Assembly (NCBI GenBank): GCA_937983085.1 | Contig: CALJKZ010000590.1 | Span: 1-13,823, forward strand | Source: an uncultured Gemmatimonadales bacterium | Lineage (GTDB): Bacteria; Gemmatimonadota; Gemmatimonadetes; Longimicrobiales; Gaopeijiaceae | Direction: 5' to 3' | Length of the DNA stretch: 13,823 bases | Shown: in pieces, positions 1 through 9,058 of the stretch | Numbering within the stretch: position 1 is the stretch's first letter | Layout of the letters: the number at the start of each line of letters is the position of its first letter | Translations under genes and position numbers: made by a program | Notes under the pieces: generated by a model | Told to the model about the DNA's origin: nothing | The model's input: only the letters and a program-made list of their open reading frames with translations | Database searches by the model: none

Positions 1-3000
1 CTCCCTCTTCTCCGAGCCGTCCGCCGATGCCTCTTTCCCCCCCACGCTGTACCACTACGCCGACTGCGACGGACAGCCCGACCGCCTACCGACGGGTATG
101 GACACGGATGGCGACGGTCTCGACGACGCCTTCGACGTCGACAACGGCGGGACGCCTGCCGTCGCGGGTGACACGGACGGTGACGGCACGGCAGACTACC
201 GTGACCCCGACGATGACGGTGACGGCATCGACACCGCGGACGAGGACACCAATGGAAACGGTGACCCCACGGATGATGACGCCGACGGTGACGGTGTCCC
301 CGACTACATCGACAGCCAGGACACCGATGGCGATGGCGTGCCCGACAGCGTCGATGCCGATGACGACGGCGACGGCATTCTGGACACCGTCGAGGGTACG
401 GGCGACTCCGACGGCGACGGCATCCCCGACAGCCAGGACCTCGACTCCGACGGCGACGGTATTCCCGACAATGTGGAGGCCCAGTCCACCGACGACTTCG
501 TGGCCCCGACGGGCACCGACACCGACGGCGACGGCATCGATGATGCCTACGATCCCGACGATGGAGGGACCCCACTGACGCCGGTGAACACCGATGCCGA
601 CAGTGGTGACACCGTCCCGGACTATGTCGACGACGACTCGGATGGCGACGGCGTACCGGACGCTACGGAAGGTCACGACGCGGATGCCGACGGCCAGCCG
701 GACGTGGCGCCCACGGGCAACGACGCCGACGGCGACGGGATCGACGACGCTTACGACCCGGAGTCGGGAGGAACGCCGGCGGTGATCCCCGATCTCGACA
801 GCGACGGGACTCCCGACTTCCGAGACACCGACGACGACGGCGACGGCGACGACACCGCCGCCGAGGATGCGGACGGTGACGGCGATCCCACCAACGACGA
901 CGGAGACGGAGACGGAACGCCGGACTATCTCGACCTCCCGGACGTCGACCTGACGGTCAGAAAGGAGGCCGTGGGCGACTTCCAGGCCGGCGAGACGGGC
1001 ACCTTCCGTATTCTGGTGAGCAACATCGGAACCGGACCGGGCTCCGCTACCGTCACGGTGGTTGATACCCTTCCCGCTGGCCACACCTTCGAAGCGTCGC
1101 CGAGCACCGAGTGGTCGGTGACGGCCGACGGGCAGGTGGTGACCGCCACGCATCCGGATCCCATCGAGGCGGGGGACAGCCTGGCCCTCACGTTGGACGT
1201 AGCCATCGCGCCCGATCTTGGGGGCGAGGTCGTGAACACGGCGTCGGTGTCGACACCCGGCGACCCGTCCTCGAACAACAACAACAGCGGCACCAGCGCG
1301 GCGGTCTCCATTTTCTCGCCCAGCCAGATGATGCTGGCGAAGCGGTCGACCCGGTTCGAGGCCGAGATTGGCGACATGGTGGGATACACCCTCCAACTCG
1401 CCAACGTGGGGGAGGGGCGCCTCAACGACGTCACCATCGTCGATGAGCTGCCGGCGGGCTTCACCTATCTCGAGGGCTCGGCGTCCATCGACCAGCTCGA
1501 GGCGGACGATCCGTCGGGCGCGCCGGGGCCGGTGCTGACGTTCGACATCGGCGAACTGGGGCCAGGCGAGACCGTGACGGTTGCGTACTCACTCCGTGTA
1601 GGCGTCGGGGCCCAGCTCGGAGACGGCGTCAACCGCGCCTTCGCACGCAGCCTCACCACCGGAAGCGTGTCGACCCAGGCCGCCGCCGAGGTGCGCGTGC
1701 GCTCCGGCGTCTTCAGCGACGAGGCCTACCTGGCCGGTACGGTCTTCGCCACGCGGGACACCGTGCTGGCCCAGGTAGAGGGCGATCTCGGTATCCCCGG
1801 GGTGCGGGTCTACTTGCAGGACGGTACGTCGGCCATCACCGACGCGGAGGGCAGGTATAGCTTCTTCGGGCTTCGGCCGCGGCTGTACGTCGTTCGCGTG
1901 GATGAGTCGACGCTGCCGGATGGTGCGCGACTCAGCCCCATTACGAACCGTCACAGCGACGACGGTCGGACGTTGGCCGTGGAGTTGCTTCGAGGGGAGC
2001 TCCATCGGGGCGATTTCGCCGAGACGTCGGGAAGCATGGCGGTCTGGCGGGACATCGAGTCGCGGCGGGGTGACGACGGTCCGGCGCGTCCGATGTTCGG
2101 TGACGGGACGCCAGGGGTGTTCGACGCCACCGACGGAACCGCGGTGACCCGATACTCGATCGACGACGAGACGGATCTGACGTCGAGGGTCTCCGGTCTT
2201 CCCCTGTCGCCTGAGGAGTCGACGTATCGATGGCTCGGCGGTGAGCCGGAGGTAGGGGCGACCGGCCGGGGCGCGAGAGGGGGTGTCGCGGAGGTTGGCG
2301 CGGCCGGCCGCGACGGGCTCCAGCTCGGGCTGGTAGGCGCCGCGGTCCCTGCCGACGGCCAGACGGTTGTACCGGTTCGAGTCCGGTCGAGAGGGCAGGT
2401 CGGCGATTTGGTGACATTGGAGAGCACCGTGGGGCAGTGGGTCACGCCGGACGCGGATCCGGTGGCTCCGGGGCATCAGGTCCGGGTGCGCGGGGCTCAG
2501 GCCGAGGCGTCGCTGAGATCGCCGGTGGGCGCCGGAACGGCCCACGTCCGGGTGAGTCGCGTGGTCGACGTGGACGGCGTCGAGGTCACCCAGTCGCAGG
2601 AGGGGACGATCGACTTCGTGGCCCGCGACCACCCGCTCCTGGTGACGGGCCTCGTCGAGGGCCGGATTGACTTCCGTTCTCTTGCCCGGGGCGAGTTGTC
2701 CACGGGCTCGAGCCGGGACCGGTTCGACGACGCGCTACAGGATCTCGCCGTGGGCGACGCCGAGGACGAATGGACGGCGGGCGTTCGTGCGGCGGCCTTC
2801 GCCACCGGCAATCTCGGCGACGACACGCGCCTCACGGTTCGCTTCGATACCGAGGAGAATCCCACGGGTCGCTTTTTCAACGACATCCGGCCCGACGAAC
2901 TGTACACCGTGTACGGTGACGCCTCGTCGCGGATCTTCGAGGCCCAGTCCAAGGGTCGGATCTACGGCCTCGTGGAGCGGGGTAACGGCTTCCTGCAGTA

Positions 3001-5098
3001 TGGTGATTTCACCACGGTGGGCATCGGTGGCAACGCCAGCGTCCTAGGCCGGTACTCGCGCACGCTGAATGGTGGTCTGGTCCATTACGAAAGTGATCGG
3101 GGCGTGCTCGACGCATTCGTGAGCCACGACCGGTTCCGGCAGATGGTGGACGAAGTTCCGGCGTTGGGCATCTCGGGTCCGTACTCCCTGTCGCGGGCCG
3201 ACGCGCTTCTCAACAGTGAGCGCGTCGAGATCGTCACCCGGGACCGGAATCAGACGGGGGTGATCCTTTCGGTGGAGCCGATGCAGCGTTTCACCGACTA
3301 CACCATCGAGCCCTTCACCGGACGGCTGGTCTTCCGCCGGCCCATCTCGTCGGTGGATGCGGACCTGAATCCTGTCTCCATCCGAGTCACCTACGAGCTC
3401 GAGCAGGGTGGTGACTCGTTCGTCACCTATGGTGCGGCCGGTCGAATCGACGCCGTGGAGCGGGTCACCATCGGCGGGTCGCTCATTCGTGACGACAACC
3501 CGCTTGGCGCCTACGGTGTCTCGAGTGCCAACGCGGCCATCGACCTCGGGGGCAACACGCGCCTCACCGCCGAGGTGGCGGTATCGGACAGCGCTGACGA
3601 CAAGAACGGCGTGGCGTATCGATTCGAATTGAAGCACGCCAGCCGTCGCGTCGAGGCGCGCGGCTTCATGCAGGACACGGAGCGTTCCTTCCTCAACCCG
3701 TCGGCGGGTATCGGTATTGGTCGCCGGGAGATCGGCGTCGCGGCGCGGGGCATCCTCGACGACAAGACACAGCTCTACGCCGAGGGACTCCGCACGGAGA
3801 GCCGCCTCACATCGGGATACATCCAGGGTGCGACTTTCGGGGTCGAGCGGGAGGTCGTGGACGGACTCTCCCTGGAAGCGGGCTACCGAATGGCCGACCA
3901 ACAGGGCGCCGCGCCGGTAGGTGGCAGCATGACGGCCCCGGTCGACGTCGATGCTGTGCGCTTCAAGGCGACCGGACGCATCCGAGAGGACGCCTCGGCG
4001 TTCGCCGAGTACGAGCAGGACATCGGAAACGTGGCGATGAAGCGACTCGAGGTGGGGGGCGATCTCAGGCTGTTCGATCGGGCCCGGTTGGATGCCCGAC
4101 ACGAGCTTCTGTCTTCGTTCGCGGGGCCGTACGCCCTCAACGGCCAGGATCGCCAGAACCAAACGGTCTTCGGCGTTTCCGCAGACTATCTCGCCGGGTC
4201 GACGGTCTACTCGGAGTACCGCGCCCGCGACGCCTTCAGTGGGCGGCAGGCCCATGCCGCCATCGGACTCCAGAACCGGTGGATGGTGGGTGAGGGCGTC
4301 GGTCTCGGAGCCAACGTGGAGCGCGTCACGGCCCTCACCGAATCCACGACCATCCGCGAGTCCTTCTCCCTGAGCGGCTCGGTGGAGTACACCGGCAGCC
4401 CGCTATGGAAGGGAACCGTGCGGACCGAGTACCGAGCCGCGCAGGATCAGGATCAGTTGTTCGGAACCGCAGGATTCGCGAGGAAGCTGAGCCGCGAGTG
4501 GGCGCTTATCGCCCAGTCGGCTTGGAGCCATGTCTTCGACGGCGCGACCTACGCCCGGACTCGCTCAGGCGTAGCGTACCGAAGCACCGGGACGAACCGC
4601 TGGAACGTGCTGGCTCGCTACGAGCACAAGCTCGACAACGGAGGGATGGTACCGGGTGCGGCGACATCCGTAGGTGAGCGCAACCGCACGGCACATATCC
4701 TCTCCGCCCACTCCAGCGTAACCCCCGACCACGCCTGGGTGGTGGCCCTCCAGGCCGCATCGAAGTTCTCCAACGAAGAGATGAACGGGGTCAGCCTGGA
4801 TGAGAGCGCACACTTGCTCTCGACCCGGGTCACCCATGACATCACGCGTGGGTGGGATGTCGGCGTCATGGGCCGAACCCTATTCAGCGGGGACTTCGAC
4901 GAGCGTCAGTACGGTGTCGGTGGCGAGCTCGGCCGTCGTATACGGGACCACTTCCGGGCGGCGGTTGGCTACAACTTCTTCGGCTTCCGCGACGAGGATC
5001 TCACGGAGAACATGCCGACGGACCACGGCTTCTTCCTCGACATCGGGCTGGCCTTCGACGAGTCCTTGTTCGGGCTCGGCGACGGAGATGGGCGGTAG
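1..5098 (+). CDS. Giant surface protein: Ca-binding repeats, DUF11, SdrB-like and Ig domains, C-terminal outer-membrane barrel (5' partial)
   Basis: The frame is open from base 2, so the true start lies upstream; 1,698 residues are visible. Counting from the Met at 98, residues 1-281 are DxDGDGxxD calcium-binding repeats (thrombospondin type 3-like). Residues about 282-400 and 411-535 are two DUF11 domains ('VVDTLPAGHTF', 'IVDELPAGFTYLEG'). Residues about 541-640 form an SdrD-B/Cna-B-like domain ('GVRVYLQDG...TDAEGRYSFFGL'). About 735-845 is an Ig-like region resembling invasin domains ('VPADGQTVVPVRVRSRG'). From about 848 to the end, alternating polar/aromatic strands indicate an outer-membrane barrel, with 'VYGDASSRIFEAQSKG' and 'LQYGDFTT' signatures that I recall from large bacterial outer-membrane proteins. 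The likely role is a surface-exposed adhesin or structural protein held by its own barrel; the ligand is unknown. The gene is convergent with the DUF2723 gene, 5 bp away. No signal peptide is visible because the N-terminus is missing. Confidence 0.9.
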   Translation, partial: SLFSEPSADASFPPTLYHYADCDGQPDRLPTGMDTDGDGLDDAFDVDNGGTPAVAGDTDGDGTADYRDPDDDGDGIDTADEDTNGNGDPTDDDADGDGVPDYIDSQDTDGDGVPDSVDADDDGDGILDTVEGTGDSDGDGIPDSQDLDSDGDGIPDNVEAQSTDDFVAPTGTDTDGDGIDDAYDPDDGGTPLTPVNTDADSGDTVPDYVDDDSDGDGVPDATEGHDADADGQPDVAPTGNDADGDGIDDAYDPESGGTPAVIPDLDSDGTPDFRDTDDDGDGDDTAAEDADGDGDPTNDDGDGDGTPDYLDLPDVDLTVRKEAVGDFQAGETGTFRILVSNIGTGPGSATVTVVDTLPAGHTFEASPSTEWSVTADGQVVTATHPDPIEAGDSLALTLDVAIAPDLGGEVVNTASVSTPGDPSSNNNNSGTSAAVSIFSPSQMMLAKRSTRFEAEIGDMVGYTLQLANVGEGRLNDVTIVDELPAGFTYLEGSASIDQLEADDPSGAPGPVLTFDIGELGPGETVTVAYSLRVGVGAQLGDGVNRAFARSLTTGSVSTQAAAEVRVRSGVFSDEAYLAGTVFATRDTVLAQVEGDLGIPGVRVYLQDGTSAITDAEGRYSFFGLRPRLYVVRVDESTLPDGARLSPITNRHSDDGRTLAVELLRGELHRGDFAETSGSMAVWRDIESRRGDDGPARPMFGDGTPGVFDATDGTAVTRYSIDDETDLTSRVSGLPLSPEESTYRWLGGEPEVGATGRGARGGVAEVGAAGRDGLQLGLVGAAVPADGQTVVPVRVRSRGQVGDLVTLESTVGQWVTPDADPVAPGHQVRVRGAQAEASLRSPVGAGTAHVRVSRVVDVDGVEVTQSQEGTIDFVARDHPLLVTGLVEGRIDFRSLARGELSTGSSRDRFDDALQDLAVGDAEDEWTAGVRAAAFATGNLGDDTRLTVRFDTEENPTGRFFNDIRPDELYTVYGDASSRIFEAQSKGRIYGLVERGNGFLQYGDFTTVGIGGNASVLGRYSRTLNGGLVHYESDRGVLDAFVSHDRFRQMVDEVPALGISGPYSLSRADALLNSERVEIVTRDRNQTGVILSVEPMQRFTDYTIEPFTGRLVFRRPISSVDADLNPVSIRVTYELEQGGDSFVTYGAAGRIDAVERVTIGGSLIRDDNPLGAYGVSSANAAIDLGGNTRLTAEVAVSDSADDKNGVAYRFELKHASRRVEARGFMQDTERSFLNPSAGIGIGRREIGVAARGILDDKTQLYAEGLRTESRLTSGYIQGATFGVEREVVDGLSLEAGYRMADQQGAAPVGGSMTAPVDVDAVRFKATGRIREDASAFAEYEQDIGNVAMKRLEVGGDLRLFDRARLDARHELLSSFAGPYALNGQDRQNQTVFGVSADYLAGSTVYSEYRARDAFSGRQAHAAIGLQNRWMVGEGVGLGANVERVTALTESTTIRESFSLSGSVEYTGSPLWKGTVRTEYRAAQDQDQLFGTAGFARKLSREWALIAQSAWSHVFDGATYARTRSGVAYRSTGTNRWNVLARYEHKLDNGGMVPGAATSVGERNRTAHILSAHSSVTPDHAWVVALQAASKFSNEEMNGVSLDESAHLLSTRVTHDITRGWDVGVMGRTLFSGDFDERQYGVGGELGRRIRDHFRAAVGYNFFGFRDEDLTENMPTDHGFFLDIGLAFDESLFGLGDGDGR
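98..940 (+). repeat. DxDGDGxxD (thrombospondin type 3-like) calcium-binding repeat region with nested higher-order repeats
   Basis: This in-frame coding repeat lies inside the giant surface gene. The basic unit is the acidic DxDGDGxxD motif. On top of it, a 20-residue block (xDxDGDG[LI]DDA[FY]D, then GGTP) occurs at residues 1-20, 140-159 and 208-227, counting from base 98. A 53-residue block follows the first and the third copies (21-73 and 228-280) with closely matching sequence, including 'DGDPTDDDADGDG' against 'DGDPTNDDGDGDG'. The order is therefore A-B-spacer-A-spacer-A-B, as expected from internal duplication. Such repeats bind Ca2+ and stiffen extracellular stalks in known families. 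The low-complexity DNA also opens long spurious frames on the other strand. Confidence 0.85.
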
Positions 5099-5103
5099 GA
5101 GGG

Positions 5104-7509
5104 CTACGTCCCCAGCACCGTCCACGCCTCGCTTCGCCGAGCGTACCGGTCCGCGGAGGCGAGGTCGCCCGTCTGGGCGGCCGCCACCGCTACGGAGAGG
5201 TACGCCCAGGCGTAGTAGTGGGGGATGCTCACCGTGTGATCCGGCCAGTGACTCCACGCGTCGGGGATCCCCGTGTGGTGCACGAAGGTGCGGTCCAGGA
5301 GCGTCCGCGTCCGCTCGACGTCGACCCAGTCTCCCGTCACCGGGCTGTAGCGGGACTCGGCCAGGCGGAGCAGTGAGTGCGCGCTCGACGGGGTTGTGAC
5401 GCCTGCCGCCGGCTCGCTCGCCGCTTCCGGCTCGCCTGTCGCCACCTCCGGCTCACCGGTCCCCTCCGCCATCAGCGGCCGCGGTGACAGCTTGAACGCC
5501 AGGCCCTGACGCACGAGTTGGGCACTCAGGCCCAGGTCCGCCGCGGCCCCGGCGTTGGACGAGAAGTAGATGGGACGCTCGTCCAGGGACTCGTTGATGA
5601 GGGCCAGGGCGTACTGCATCCACGGCGTCACGATCTGGCCCTCGCGCAGTGTGGCGGTGACGGCTCCGAGTTGGACGGACTGGGCCCGCTCCATGCGGAC
5701 CACGGTCTGCCCGATGCGATCGATGAGCTCGTCGTCGATGGGCAGGACAGAAACCGTGGGGATGGTGATGGGCGCGTCGAGGAGGAGGGGGACCTTGCCC
5801 CCCGCGTCGGCGGGGTCGTCCACGTAGACGCTGTCGGTATTGTCGGCCGTGTAGTCCCGCTGACAGGTGATGGTCGTCGGGTCGTCGTCGGGCGATACGC
5901 CTGGACCGCACGGTCGTGAGATGTCCCGGATCTGGCGGGCGTACCACGTGGTGTCGAAGTACTCCGTCACGATGACGGTGACGTCCTTGCGGATGCCCTC
6001 CACCTCCTGGAGGTACCAGAGGGGAAAGGTGTCGTTGTCCCCGTTGGTGAAGAGGACGCCGTACGGCTCGACGCTCATGAGGAGGTTGTGGGCCCAGTCC
6101 CGGGCGGCCCAGTCGTCGGCGCGGCTCGCCCACCCCCAGTTGGCCACCAGAGGTACCGCGGCCAGGAGGAGGACGGGCAGCGCACGCCGGAGCGAGGCTT
6201 GGAACGTGTCGGCGACCTCACGCCACATGCACGCCACCCCCATTCCGGCCCAGAGGCCCCACACCGAGAACGAGGCGATGAAGAAGTAGTCGCGCTCCCG
6301 AACCTCGTGGAAGGAGCGATCGGCGAACGGGGCCGGTAGCGAGTATCCGTACTTGAAGTTGAGGTAGTAGACGAGGCCGACGGACAGCGTGCCGAAGAGG
6401 GCGGCGAAGTACCAGAACGTCGGTCGATCGTGCTTGAAATGGGCCGTGAGTCCCCACACGCCCAATCCCACGAAGAGCATCGTCAGCGGGAGACGTGCTC
6501 GCGGGAATACGGGGTTCTCGCCGCCCAGACCCCGGGCCCATTGCCAGTCGAAGTACTGGAGGTAGTTGACCATCTGGGACGCCACCGGCGACTGCCGGGG
6601 GCCCGTGAAGCCCGGCCCCGGCATCCCCTCCACCTTGTACTGGCTTCGGTTGATGGCGTCGCTCAGGGGCTGACACCCGGTGGCGCCGTACGTGGCCACC
6701 GACGCCAGCGCACCGGTGAAGGCCTCGCACTCGGGAGCGCCCTCGTTCATCACCGGTCCCAGCTCGGCACGCAGGGGAAGGAACAGGTGGATGGACAGGC
6801 CCAGGAGCGCCGCCACCAGCACCGGTGGATACAGTCGCCACGCCGCGAGGAGGCCGGGGCGGGCCCGAAGGACGAAGAGCGCCAGCGCCGGTGCCGCGAG
6901 GAAGGCCATGAGATGGTTGCCGACGCTCAACGCCAGGATGAAGGCCATGAGCACGAGGATCTTCGCGCCCCCACCGCGCTCGGCCTGCCCGCGCCACACG
7001 ATGGCCAGCCACGTGAGCAGCGCGATGGTGAGGAGCGAGACGGTGTAGACCTTTTCGTTGACGTTGGACTGGTTCCAGACGCTGAAGGCCGTGGCGCTCA
7101 CCAGCACCGCCGTGCCCGCGCCGGCGAGCCGGAAGAGGCGGTCGGTGGAGAAGGAGCGCAGGACGTGATGGATGACCAGGAACCAGAGCCCGTGGGCCGC
7201 GGCGCTCATGAAGGCGCTGAGGAGGTTGATCCGCACCGCCACAGAAAGGCCGGTGGGCTCGAGCAGGAGCGCCCACGCCTTGGCCAGCACCACGAAGAGC
7301 GGGTTGCCCGGCGGGTGGGGGATCCCCATGACGTGGGCCGAGGCGATGTACTCGCTGGCGTCCCAGAACGCCGTGGTAGGTGCGAGCGTTGCCACGTAGA
7401 GGAGGAAGACGAGACCTCCGGCCAGCGAGGCCCACCCGTACGGCGGGGCGTCGACGTCGGAGGCAACCGGCGGGGAGGGGGCGGGGGAGGAGCGGCGGGG
7501 TGACGTCAC
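5104..7509 (-). CDS. DUF2723 / TMEM260-like integral membrane protein, putative GT-C glycosyltransferase
   Basis: I chose the GTG at 7509 (801 aa, 'MTSPRRSSPAPSPP') because a short basic/proline leader then runs into the first membrane helix (about residues 27-43), as is usual in this family. A GTG at 7647 is the alternative, and the frame stays open to 7917. Residues 49-54 'WDASEY' followed by 'GIPHPPGNPLF' are the conserved first periplasmic loop, with the acidic residues expected of GT-C enzymes. I count about 11 hydrophobic segments up to residue about 475, including 'ERDYFFIASFSVWG' near 406. A soluble C-terminal domain follows, with 'NGDNDTFPLWYLQEVEGI' near 486 and 'ERPIYFSSN'. Human TMEM260, a relative, is reported to O-mannosylate Ig-like IPT domains; transferring that activity here is inference. 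A Gly/Glu/Pro-rich imperfect repeat near 5400-5460 looks like a linker. The gene is convergent with the giant surface gene. Confidence 0.88.
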   Translation of the reverse strand: MTSPRRSSPAPSPPVASDVDAPPYGWASLAGGLVFLLYVATLAPTTAFWDASEYIASAHVMGIPHPPGNPLFVVLAKAWALLLEPTGLSVAVRINLLSAFMSAAAHGLWFLVIHHVLRSFSTDRLFRLAGAGTAVLVSATAFSVWNQSNVNEKVYTVSLLTIALLTWLAIVWRGQAERGGGAKILVLMAFILALSVGNHLMAFLAAPALALFVLRARPGLLAAWRLYPPVLVAALLGLSIHLFLPLRAELGPVMNEGAPECEAFTGALASVATYGATGCQPLSDAINRSQYKVEGMPGPGFTGPRQSPVASQMVNYLQYFDWQWARGLGGENPVFPRARLPLTMLFVGLGVWGLTAHFKHDRPTFWYFAALFGTLSVGLVYYLNFKYGYSLPAPFADRSFHEVRERDYFFIASFSVWGLWAGMGVACMWREVADTFQASLRRALPVLLLAAVPLVANWGWASRADDWAARDWAHNLLMSVEPYGVLFTNGDNDTFPLWYLQEVEGIRKDVTVIVTEYFDTTWYARQIRDISRPCGPGVSPDDDPTTITCQRDYTADNTDSVYVDDPADAGGKVPLLLDAPITIPTVSVLPIDDELIDRIGQTVVRMERAQSVQLGAVTATLREGQIVTPWMQYALALINESLDERPIYFSSNAGAAADLGLSAQLVRQGLAFKLSPRPLMAEGTGEPEVATGEPEAASEPAAGVTTPSSAHSLLRLAESRYSPVTGDWVDVERTRTLLDRTFVHHTGIPDAWSHWPDHTVSIPHYYAWAYLSVAVAAAQTGDLASADRYARRSEAWTVLGT

Positions 7510-7774
7510 GGGCGTGGTCTCGTTCGACGAGGGAGTCCGCCGCCGGAGCTTCGGCGAGGCAGGTTCGACGTTTCGGACGATACGCCAGCGGACTCGTGGA
7601 GCGCCAGCGACGGGCGGCGGCCCACCGCACCCCTGGGCGCCGGTCACGGGTGCCTTTGCCCTCCACGAGGGCGCGAACCGACGTTGTGGCGCCGAAAGCC
7701 CCCGTCTACGTTGCGGCCGCACGGGGTCGGCTGCCGGCTCGTGTGGACGGCTCGCGACCGAAGGAGTGTCAGGG
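7510..7774. other. Divergent intergenic region between DUF2723 and propeller genes
   Basis: This 265-bp stretch should hold promoters for both divergent genes, but no -35/-10 pair stands out in the GC-rich sequence. The DUF2723 frame stays open through it on the minus strand, giving an Arg/Pro-rich extension unlike the rest of the protein, and the plus-strand propeller frame is also open from 7514. I read both as non-coding. A small inverted repeat, CTCGT-TCG-ACGAG, lies just upstream of the chosen GTG at 7509. Confidence 0.5.
7761..7766 (+). promoter_or_regulatory. Ribosome binding site AAGGAG for the propeller lipoprotein
   Basis: AAGGAG ends 8 nt before the ATG at 7775. It decides the start: the upstream in-frame ATG at 7514 would remove the leader, and the later ATG at 7796 has no Shine-Dalgarno sequence. 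Confidence 0.8.
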
Positions 7775-9007
7775 ATGTGCGAATACGAACGGTTGATGGA
7801 GTGGCGTCGCAGGCTAGGCGCCGTCGCCATCGCGGTGGTGGTGGGAGCGTGCCAATCCGGAACCGAATCCTCGCCTGAGATCACGAGCGTGGAGTCCGAC
7901 TCCGCGGGCATCACCATCGTCGCTATCGCGGTCGGTCCGTCCCTGGGTCTGGCGTCGGTCCTGACCTCCCCGCCCTCGGGGGGCCTCGACGGGACGCTCG
8001 AGCCCTACCTCACGAACATCGGCGAAACCGAGTGGCTCTCGGACGGGCGCATCGTCGTGGAGGACAACCTTCAGGATGCGCTCTACCTCTTCGACGCCCA
8101 GGGCGGCCTGCTGCGGACGCTGGGTGACAAGGGCGACGGACCGGGGCAGTTCCAGAACATCACCGAGATGACGGTGTTGGCCGGCGACAGCATCTTCGTC
8201 TACGACCGGAGCCACGACCGGCTGTCAGTCCTCCACCCCGACGACGGCTTCGTCCGATCGGTGCAGTTCGGGGGCGCCCTCGGTGGCCGGCCCCCGTTGG
8301 ACGTCTTCGCCATCGCGCCCGATCGGGTCGTCGTCCAGGTCAGCGTCTACGACCGGTCCGCGACGGGGGCGCTGCCGCGTCGGCTGGATTACGAGACCCA
8401 CCTCTATCTCACCGATGGAGAGGGTGAACTCCTCGAGGGTCCTCTCACCTTTCCGGGCGGGTTCTCCGTCGACTTCGACCGGGGCAACGTCGGAGCGCCG
8501 TACTCGAACCGGTCCGTGGTGGCGGTGGCTCCAGGGCGTCTGGTCCACGGGGGTGCGCTACATCACGACCTGACCATCCGCGACGAGAACTTCGCACCCC
8601 AACGGAGGGTCCGGTGGGCGGGGTGGGCGGGCCCCATCCCCCAGGAGGAGCTGGACGAGATGGTGGCCGGCTTCGACTCGGCCGAGTCGGAGCTTCCGCC
8701 GGCTCTCGTCTCGTCGCTGCGGGAAGCCCTCTATTCGCCGAGCCTCCAGCCCGACCTCAGACCGGCACTTTCGTGGCGAAGCTACGTGGATCCCGGCGGC
8801 CGCATCTGGCTCGCCCGGTTCGAGCCGGGGCCGTCCAACGATCGGCCCACCGAGTGGCACATCCTCGCCGACGACGGGTGGCCCCTTGCCCGCATGCGCG
8901 TCCCCGACGGCACCACCATCGCAGCGGTGGCCGAGTCGGCCGTGCTCCTCTCCGTCCAGGACAGCATGGATGTGCCGTCCCTGCACCTCCTCGACATCAT
9001 CCGCTGA
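7775..9007 (+). CDS. 6-bladed beta-propeller lipoprotein
   Basis: The product has 410 aa and starts at the ATG preceded by AAGGAG. It begins with a basic n-region ('MEWRRRLG' from residue 8) and a hydrophobic stretch ending 'VVGAC', a plausible lipobox with lipid-anchored Cys26. The mature part opens with 'ESDSAGITIV', followed by repeated blade-like units such as 'WLSDGRIVVEDNLQDALYLF' and 'LRTLGDKGDGPGQF', then 'DSIFVYDRSHDRLSVL'. This arrangement is typical of the NHL-like 6-bladed beta-propeller lipoproteins that are abundant in Gemmatimonadota. Their ligands are mostly unknown; a periplasmic or outer-membrane-anchored binding role is inferred. No catalytic residues were recognised. It is divergent from the DUF2723 gene and followed 6 nt after its stop by a strong hairpin, so it appears to be a single-gene transcription unit. 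Confidence 0.88.
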   Translation: MCEYERLMEWRRRLGAVAIAVVVGACQSGTESSPEITSVESDSAGITIVAIAVGPSLGLASVLTSPPSGGLDGTLEPYLTNIGETEWLSDGRIVVEDNLQDALYLFDAQGGLLRTLGDKGDGPGQFQNITEMTVLAGDSIFVYDRSHDRLSVLHPDDGFVRSVQFGGALGGRPPLDVFAIAPDRVVVQVSVYDRSATGALPRRLDYETHLYLTDGEGELLEGPLTFPGGFSVDFDRGNVGAPYSNRSVVAVAPGRLVHGGALHHDLTIRDENFAPQRRVRWAGWAGPIPQEELDEMVAGFDSAESELPPALVSSLREALYSPSLQPDLRPALSWRSYVDPGGRIWLARFEPGPSNDRPTEWHILADDGWPLARMRVPDGTTIAAVAESAVLLSVQDSMDVPSLHLLDIIR

Positions 9008-9013
9008 CGACGG

Positions 9014-9044
9014 GGTCCTGCCGGCCACGAGGACCGGCAGGACC
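9014..9044 (+). terminator. Hairpin terminator after the propeller gene
   Basis: A perfect 11-bp stem, GGTCCTGCCGG / CCGGCAGGACC, encloses a 9-nt loop (9025-9033) and starts 6 nt after the TGA at 9005-9007. There is no T-run on either side, so it is not a classical intrinsic terminator. Its position right behind the stop codon, and between convergent genes, supports transcript-end function. Confidence 0.65.
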
Positions 9045-9058
9045 TGACCGTCTCCGGC

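Noticed and set aside
98..940. Repeats considered as CRISPR or a non-coding satellite
   Set aside because: Units are imperfect, lack unique spacers, stay in frame, and encode a recognised protein motif.
86..1396. Long open frame on the minus strand (436 codons)
   Set aside because: It is antisense to the calcium-binding repeats; the skewed GAC/GGC codons of the repeat remove stop codons on the other strand. Its translation is Val/Arg-rich and matches no recognisable domain.
3044..4255. 403-codon open frame on the minus strand
   Set aside because: It is antisense to the beta-barrel region, which has clear family signatures and continuous coding on the plus strand; no domain was seen in the antisense product.
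6218..7666. 482-codon minus-strand frame overlapping the DUF2723 gene
   Set aside because: It is the same strand in a shifted frame; the product is Arg/Gly/Pro-rich, without the membrane segments or motifs present in the DUF2723 frame.
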